Assembly (NCBI RefSeq): GCF_037975245.1
Contig: NC_092576.1
Location: 20,833,611-20,897,610 of the forward strand
Reading direction: 5' to 3'
Origin: Apostichopus japonicus
Taxonomy: Eukaryota > Echinodermata > Holothuroidea > Aspidochirotida > Stichopodidae
DNA: 64,000 nt
The notes beneath the pieces were generated by a model that saw nothing but the letters and a program-made list of their open reading frames with translations, ran no database searches and had not been told where the DNA came from. The position numbers and the translations under genes are program-made. Below are positions 56,664-64,000 of this stretch, piece by piece. The number at the start of each line of letters is the position of its first letter. Position 1 is the stretch's first letter.

Positions 56664-57740
56664 CGCACATTCGATTGATCGGTACGGAACATTAGATTGA
56701 TCGGTACCGCACATTCGATTGATCGGTACCGCACATTCGATTAATCGGAACGGAACATTCGATTGATCGGTACCGCACATTCGTTTGATCGAAACGGAAC
56801 ATTCGATTGATCGGTACCGCACATTCGTTTGATCGGTACCACACATTCGATTGATCGGTACTGCGCATTCGATTGATCGGTACTACACATTCGATTGATC
56901 GGTACCGCACATTCGATTGATCGGTACTGTACATTTGATTGATCGGTACGGAACATTCGATTGATCGGTACCGCACATTCGATTGATCGGAACCGCACAT
57001 TCGATTGATCGGTACTGCACATTCGATTGATCGGTACCGCACATTCGATTGATCGATTCCGCACATTCGATTGATCGGTACCGCACATTCGATTGATCGG
57101 TACGGAAAATTCGATTGATCGGAACGGAACATTCGATTGATCGGTACCGCACATTCGATTGATCGGAACGGAACATTCGATTGATCGGTACTGCACATTC
57201 GATTGATCGGTACCGAACATTCGATTGATCGGTACCGCACATTCGATTGATCGGAACGGAACATTCGATTGATCGGTACGGAAAATTCGATTGATCGGAA
57301 TGGAACATTCGATTGATCGGTACCGCACATTCGATTGATCGGTACCGCACATTCGATTGATCCGTACCGCACATTCGATTGATCGGTACCGCACATTCGA
57401 TTGATCGGAACGACATTCGATTGATCGGTACCGCACATTCGTTTGATCGGTACCGCACATTCGATTGATCGGTACCGCACATTCGTTTGATCCGTACCGC
57501 ACATTCGATTGATCCGTACCGCACATTCGATTGATCCGTACCGCACATTCGATTGATCGGTCACGCACATTCGATTGATCGGTACGGAATATTCGTTTGA
57601 TCGGTACCGCACATTCGATTGATCGGTAAAGCATATTCGATTGATCGGTACGGAACATTCGTTTGATCGGTACCGCACATTCGATTAATCGGTACGGAAC
57701 ATTCGATTGATCGGTAAGGAACATTCGATTGATCGGTACC
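56664..57740 (+). repeat. 1.1-kb block, copy 1
   Basis: This matches about 60,243-61,319 at a constant offset of 3,579. Shared landmarks are ATTAGATTGATC (56,691 and 60,270), a GGTACTACAC monomer, GATCGATTCCGC, the 20-base GGAACGACATTC monomer (57,408 and 60,987) and AAAGCATATTCG (57,628 and 61,207). It diverges after GGTAAGGAAC near 57,740. Confidence 0.75.
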
Positions 57741-58642
57741 GCACATTCGATTGATCGGTACCGCACATTCGATTGATCGGTACCGCACATTCGATTGTTC
57801 GGTACGGAACATTCCATTGATCGGCACCGCACATTCGTTTGATCGGTACGGAACATTCGATTGATCGGTACCGCACATTCGATTGATCGGTACGGAACAT
57901 TCGATTGATCGGTACCGCACATTCAATTGATCGGCAAGGAACATTCGATTGATCGGTACCGCACATTCGATTGATCGAAACGGAACATTCGATTGATCGG
58001 TACCGCACATTCGTTTGATCGGTACCGCACATTCGATTGATCGGTACCGCACATTCGATTGATCGGTACGGAACATTCGTTTGATCGGTACCGCACATTC
58101 GATTGATCGGTACGGAACATTCGATTGATCGGTAAGGAACATTCGATTGATCGGTACTGCACATTCGATTGATCGGTACCGCACATTCGATTGATCGGTA
58201 CCGCACATCCGATTGATCCGTACCGCACATTCGATTAATCCGTACCGCACATTCGATTGATCGGTCACGCACATTCGATTGATCGGTAAAGCATATTCGA
58301 TTGATCGGTACGGAACATTCGTTTGATCGGTACCGCACATTCGATTAATCGGTACGGAACATTCGATTGATCGGTAAGGAACATTCGATTGATCGGTACT
58401 GCACATTCGTTTGATCGGTACCGCACATTCGATTGATCGGTACCGCACATTCGTTTGATCGGTACCGCACATTCGATTGATCGGTACGGAACATTCGATT
58501 GATCGGTACCGCACTTCGATTGATCGGTACTGCACATTCGATTGATCGGTACCGCACATTCGATAGATCCGTACCGCACATTCGATTGATCGGTACCGCA
58601 CATTCGATTGATCCGTACTGCACATTCGATTGATCGGTACTG

Positions 58643-59652
58643 CACATTCGATTGATCGGTACTGCACATTCGATTGATCGGTACCGAACATTCGATTGAT
58701 CGGTACCGCACATTCGATTGATCGGTACCGCACATTCGATTGATCGGAACGGAACATTCGATTGATCGGTACCGCACATTCGATTGATCGGAACGGAACA
58801 TTCGATTGATCGGTACCGCACATTCGATTGATCGGAACGGAACATTCGATTGATCGGTACCGCACATTCGTTTGATCGGTACCGCACATTCGATTGATCG
58901 GTACCGCACATTCGATTGATCCGTACCGCACATTCGATTGATCGGTACCGCACATTCGATTCATCGGAACGGAACATTCGATTGATCGGTACGCACATTC
59001 GTTTGATCGGTACCGCACATTCGATTGATCGGTACCGCACATTCGATTGATCCGTACCGCACATTCGATTGATCGGTACCGCACATTCGATTGATCGGTA
59101 CCGCACATTCGATTGATCGGTACCGCACATTCGATTGATCCGTACCGCACATTCGATTGATCGGTACCGCACATTCGATTCATCGAAACGGAACATTCGA
59201 TTGATCGGTACGCACATTCGTTTGATCGGTACCGCACATTCGATTGATCGGTACGGAACATTAGATTGATCGGTACCGCACATTCGATTGATCGGTACCG
59301 CACATTCGATTAATCGGAACGGAACATTCGATTGATCGGTACCGCACATTCGTTTGATCGAAACGGAACATTCGATTGATCGGTACCGCACATTCGTTTG
59401 ATCGGTACCACACATTCGATTGATCGGTACTGCGCATTCGATTGATCGGTACTACACATTCGATTGATCGGTACCGCACATTCGATTGATCGGTACTGTA
59501 CATTTGATTGATCGGTACGGAACATTCGATTGATCGGTACCGCACATTCGATTGATCGGAACCGCACATTCGATTGATCGGTACTGCACATTCGATTGAT
59601 CGGTACCGCACATTCGATTGATCGATTCCGCACATTCGATTGATCGGTACCG
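58643..59652 (+). repeat. 1,010-base unit, copy 1
   Basis: This direct unit of 46 monomers less two bases is followed immediately by copy 2. Landmarks 1,010 bases apart include GATTCATCGGAACGG (58,959 and 59,969), GTACGCAC (58,989 and 59,999) and ATTAGATTGATC (59,260 and 60,270). Left of 58,643 and right of 60,670 the copies diverge. Confidence 0.82.
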
Positions 59653-60662
59653 CACATTCGATTGATCGGTACTGCACATTCGATTGATCGGTACCGAACA
59701 TTCGATTGATCGGTACCGCACATTCGATTGATCGGTACCGCACATTCGATTGATCGGAACGGAACATTCGATTGATCGGTACCGCACATTCGATTGATCG
59801 GAACGGAACATTCGATTGATCGGTACCGCACATTCGATTGATCGGAACGGAACATTCGATTGATCGGTACCGCACATTCGTTTGATCGGTACCGCACATT
59901 CGATTGATCGGTACCGCACATTCGATTGATCCGTACCGCACATTCGATTGATCCGTACCGCACATTCGATTCATCGGAACGGAACATTCGATTGATCGGT
60001 ACGCACATTCGTTTGATCGGTACCGCACATTCGATTGATCGGTACCGCACATTTGATTGATCCGTACCGCACATTCGATTGATCGGTACCGCACATTCGA
60101 TTGATCGGTACCGCACATTCGATTGATCGGTACCGCACATTCGATTGATCCGTACCGCACATTCGATTGATCGGTACCGCACATTCGATTAATCGAAACG
60201 GAACATTCGATTGATCGGTACGCACATTCGTTTGATCGGTACCGCACATTCGATTGATCGGTACGGAACATTAGATTGATCGGTACCGCACATTCGATTG
60301 ATCGGTACCGCACATTCGATTAATCGGAACGGAACATTCGATTGATCGGTACCGCACATTCGTTTGATCGAAACGGAACATTCGATTGATCGGTACCGCA
60401 CATTCGTTTGATCGGTACCACACATTCGATTGATCGGTACTGCACATTCGATTGATCGGTACTACACATTCGATTGATCGGTACCGCACATTCGATTGAT
60501 CGGTACTGTACATTTGATTGATCGGTACGGAACATTCGATTGATCGGTACCGCACATTCGATTGATCGGAACCGCACATTCGATTGATCGGTACTGCACA
60601 TTCGATTGATCGGTACCGCACATTCGATTGATCGATTCCGCACATTCGATTGATCGGTACCG
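59653..60662 (+). repeat. 1,010-base unit, copy 2
   Basis: This is the second copy of 58,643-59,652. It differs at a few positions, for example GATTAATCGAAACGG near 60,188 where copy 1 has GATTCATCGAAACGG, and CACATTTGATTGATCC near 60,050. Its right half also belongs to the 3,579-offset block shared with 56,664-57,740. Confidence 0.8.
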
Positions 60663-60704
60663 CACATTCGATTGATCGGTACGGAAAATTCGATTGATCG
60701 GAAC

Positions 60705-62814
60705 GGAACATTCGATTGATCAGTACCGCACATTCGATTGATCGGAACGGAACATTCGATTGATCGGTACTGCACATTCGATTGATCGGTACCGAACATT
60801 CGATTGATCGGTACCGCACATTCGATTGATCGGAACGGAACATTCGATTGATCGGTACGGAAAATTCGATTGATCGGAATGGAACATTCGATTGATCGGT
60901 ACCGCACATTCGATTGATCGGTACCGCACATTCGATTGATCCGTACCGCACATTCGATTGATCGGTACCGCACATTCGATTGATCGGAACGACATTCGAT
61001 TGATCGGTACCGCACATTCGTTTGATCGGTACCGCACATTCGATTGATCGGTACCGCACATTCGTTTGATCCGTACCGCACATTCGATTGATCCGTACCG
61101 CACATTCGATTGATCCGTACCGCACATTCGATTGATCGGTCACGCACATTCGATTGATCGGTACGGAATATTCGTTTGATCGGTACCGCACATTCGATTG
61201 ATCGGTAAAGCATATTCGATTGATCGGTACGGAACATTCGTTTGATCGGTACCGCACATTCGATTAATCGGTACGGAACATTCGATTGATCGGTAAGGAA
61301 CATTCGATTGATCGGTACTGCACATTCGTTTGATCGGTACCGCACATTCGATTGATCGGTACCGCACATTCGATTGATCGGTACCGCACATTCGATTGAT
61401 CGGTACGGAACATTCGATTGATCGGTATCGCACATTCGATTGATCGGTACTGCACATTCGATTGATCGGTACCGCACATTCGATTGATCCGTACCGCACA
61501 TTCGATTGATCGGTACCGCACATTCGATTGATCCGTACTGCACATTCGATTGATCGGTACTGCACATTCGATTGATCGGTACTGCACATTCGATTGATCG
61601 GTACCGAACATTCGATTGATCGGTACCGCACATTCGATTGATCGGTACCGCACATTCGATTGATCGGAACGGAACATTCGATTGATCGGTACCGCACATT
61701 CGATTGATCGGAACGGAACATTCGATTGATCGGTACCGCACATTCGTTTGATCGGTACCGCACATTCGATTGATCGGAACGGAACATTCGATTGATCGGT
61801 ACCGCACATTCGATTGATCGGAACGGAACATTCGATTGATCGGTACCGCACATTCGTTTGATCGGTACCGCACATTCGATTGATCGGTACCGCACATTCG
61901 ATTGATCGGTACCGCACATTCGATTGATCCGTACCGCACATTCGATTGATCGGTACCGCACATTCGATTGATCGGAACGGAACATTCGATTGATCGGTAC
62001 CGCACATTCGTTTGATCGGTACCGCACATTCGATTGATCGGTACCGCACATTCGATTGATCCGTACCGCACATTCGATTGATCGGTACCGCACATTCGAT
62101 TGATCGGTACCGCACATTCGATTGATCGGTACCGCACATTCGATTGATCGGTACCGCACATTCGATTGATCGGAACGGAACATTCGATTGATCGGTACCG
62201 CACATTCGATTGATCGAAACGGAACATTCGATTGATCGGTACCGCACATTCGTTTGATCGGTACCACACATTCGATTGATCGGTACCGCACATTCGATTG
62301 ATCCGTACCGCACATTCGATTGAGCGGTACGGCACATTCGATTGATCGGTCATGCACATTCGATTGATCGGTACGGAACATTCGTTTGATCGGTACCGCA
62401 CATTCGATTGATCGGTACGGAACATTCGATTGATCGGTAAGGAACATTCGATTGATCGGTACCGCACATTCGATTGATCGGTACCGCACATTCGATTGAT
62501 CGGAACGGAACATTCGATTGATCGGTACCGCACATTCGATTGATCGGTACGGAACATTCGATTGATCGGTACCGCACATTCGATTGATCGGTACGGAACA
62601 TTCGATTGATCGGTAACGCACATTCGATTGATCGGTACCGCACATTCGATTGATCGGTACCGCACATTCGATTGTTCGGTACGGAACATTCCATTGATCG
62701 GCACCGCACATTCGTTTGATCGGTACGGAACATTCGATTGATCGGTACCGCACATTCGATTGATCGGTACGGAACATTCGATTGATCGGTACCGCACATT
62801 CAATTGATCGGCAA
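60705..62814 (+). repeat. 2,110-base unit, copy 1
   Basis: From about 60,705 the variants recur 2,110 bases downstream: GATCGGAATGG (60,874 and 62,984), the 20-base GGAACGACATTC monomer (60,987 and 63,097), GGTCACGCAC and AAAGCATATTCG (61,207 and 63,317). The unit is 96 monomers less two bases, matching the 20-base monomer it holds. Confidence 0.82.
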
Positions 62815-64000
62815 GGAACATTCGATTGATCGGTACCGCACATTCGATTGATCGGAACGGAACATTCGATTGATCGGTACTGCACATTCGATTGATCGGT
62901 ACCGAACATTCGATTGATCGGTACCGCACATTCGATTGATCGGAACGGAACATTCGATTGATCGGTACGGAAAATTCGATTGATCGGAATGGAACATTCG
63001 ATTGATCGGTACCGCACATTCGATTGATCGGTACCGCACATTCGATTGATCCGTACCGCACATTCGATTGATCGGTACCGCACATTCGATTGATCGGAAC
63101 GACATTCGATTGATCGGTACCGCACATTCGTTTGATCGGTACCGCACATTCGATTGATCGGTACCGCACATTCGTTTGATCCGTACCGCACATTCGATTG
63201 ATCCGTACCGCACATTCGATTGATCCGTACCGCACATTCGATTGATCGGTCACGCACATTCGATTGATCGGTACGGAATATTCGTTTGATCGGTACCGCA
63301 CATTCGATTGATCGGTAAAGCATATTCGATTGATCGGTACGGAACATTCGTTTGATCGGTACCGCACATTCGATTAATCGGTACGGAACATTCGATTGAT
63401 CGGTAAGGAACATTCGATTGATCGGTACTGCACATTCGTTTGATCGGTACCGCACATTCGATTGATCGGTACCGCACATTCGATTGATCGGTACCGCACA
63501 TTCGATTGATCGGTACGGAACATTCGATTGATCGGTACCGCACATTCGATTGATCGGTACTGCACATTCGATTGATCGGTACCGCACATTCGATTGATCC
63601 GTACTGCACATTCGATTGATCGGTACTGCACATTCGATTGATCGGTACTGCACATTCGATTGATCGGTACCGAACATTCGATTGATCGGTACCGCACATT
63701 CGATTGATCGGTACCGCACATTCGATTGATCGGAACGGAACATTCGATTGATCGGTACCGCACATTCGATTGATCGGAACGGAACATTCGATTGATCGGT
63801 ACCGCACATTCGTTTGATCGGTACCGCACATTCGATTGATCGGAACGGAACATTCGATTGATCGGTACCGCACATTCGATTGATCGGAACGGAACATTCG
63901 ATTGATCGGTACCGCACATTCGTTTGATCGGTACCGCACATTCGATTGATCGGTACCGCACATTCGATTGATCGGTACCGCACATTCGATTGATCCGTAC
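62815..64000 (+). repeat. 2,110-base unit, copy 2 (cut by window edge)
   Basis: This second copy starts near 62,815 and is still matching at the last base, with the offset reduced to 2,066 by loss of two monomers near 63,590. Position 64,000 corresponds to 61,934, so the rest of the copy is expected beyond the window. Confidence 0.8.

Larger units (their letters stand above)
43016..63328 (+). repeat. Right-domain marker monomer (14 sites)
   Basis: The variant AAAGCATATTCG is followed, after a CGTTTGATC monomer, by GATTAATCGG. It starts at 43016, 45192, 46511, 47059, 48399, 49890, 51209, 51757, 53083, 54574, 57628, 58288, 61207 and 63317. The spacing order 1319, 548, 1340, 1491 occurs twice in succession from 45,192, with 1326 in place of 1340 the second time because of a 14-base deletion. 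Shortfalls from multiples of 22 are explained by 21-base (GTACGCAC) and 20-base (GGAACGACATTC) monomers. I saw no site in the left half. Confidence 0.88.
1..64000 (+). repeat. 22-base satellite array, entire window
   Basis: Every part of the window is built from direct copies of a 22-base monomer, about 2,900 in all, with no strand switch and no unique insert. In the phase used here a monomer is the core CATTCGATTGATCGGTA followed by a five-base tail, usually CCGCA or CGGAA. Most copies differ from consensus at zero to three positions. The first and last bases fall inside monomers, so the array extends beyond both edges. Its length, purity and single orientation are typical of eukaryotic heterochromatic satellite DNA; a centromeric role is possible but not shown by sequence. 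No stretch over 300 bases holds anything else. I do not recognise the monomer as a named satellite. Confidence 0.98.

Noticed and set aside
1-64000. CRISPR array
   Set aside because: The 17-base core with five-base tails could superficially look like repeat and spacer, but the tails are far too short, drawn from a few recurring states, and no cas genes or leader exist.
1-64000. Telomeric repeat of yeast type (units of 20-25 bases)
   Set aside because: There is no G-rich/C-rich strand bias, the array is far longer than such telomeres, and its block structure fits an internal satellite.
1-64000. CENP-B box in the monomer
   Set aside because: The monomer matches the first half of the box pattern (TTCG, four bases, A) but not the essential CGGG part; it has GGTA at those positions.
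1-64000. Coding minisatellite within a repetitive structural protein gene
   Set aside because: The unit is not a multiple of three, monomers of 17, 20 and 21 bases shift frame freely, and no non-repetitive exon sequence is present.
1-64000. Bacterial or phage origin
   Set aside because: No gene occurs in 64 kb, and arrays of this size and homogeneity are not expected in prokaryotic genomes.
1-64000. tRNA, rRNA or other RNA genes and promoters within the repeat
   Set aside because: No stretch departs from the satellite, and the monomer contains no recognisable A/B box, cloverleaf or rRNA core sequence.

Overview
The whole 64-kb window is one uninterrupted tandem satellite array with a 22-base monomer, roughly 2,900 copies, all in the same orientation. 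Each monomer is a 17-base core (CATTCGATTGATCGGTA) plus a five-base tail, most often CCGCA or CGGAA. I found no gene, RNA gene, transposon or unique sequence. Both window edges lie inside the array, so it continues on both sides. An array this long and homogeneous points to a eukaryotic nuclear genome, probably centromeric, pericentromeric or other heterochromatin in a long-read assembly. The species cannot be named from the sequence, and I do not recognise the monomer.

The monomer is about 50% GC with three CpG per 22 bases. It contains the perfect palindrome CGGTACCG (a KpnI/Acc65I site) overlapping the near-palindrome CGATTGATCG. Because 22 is not a multiple of 3 and the minus-strand consensus has no stop codon, the minus strand shows long spurious open frames (up to about 1,276 codons) encoding a 22-residue periodic peptide. 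They are by-products of the repeat.

The array has nested higher-order structure, read from rare variant monomers that recur at fixed spacings. From the left: 1-9,971 carries blocks of 0.4 to 2 kb; 9,972-18,392 is an 8,421-base block duplicated in tandem as about 18,393-25,577, the second copy having lost one 1,077-base unit and some monomers; 28,310-31,934 holds two copies of a 2,046-base (exactly 93-monomer) unit; at 32,316-32,359 two strongly diverged monomers mark a change in variant content.

To the right, about 32.4-37.4 kb uses another variant set with a 1,430-base (65-monomer) repeat; 39,370-41,362 has a 1,186-base tandem pair; 41,676-44,794 a 1,780-base pair; 45,175-54,556 a 4.7-kb block in two nearly identical copies; 58,643-60,662 a 1,010-base pair; and 60,705-64,000 a 2,110-base pair whose second copy runs off the window. 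The picture is repeated local amplification by unequal exchange or a similar process at scales from one monomer to more than 8 kb. Block ends are read by eye and are good to about one or two monomers.
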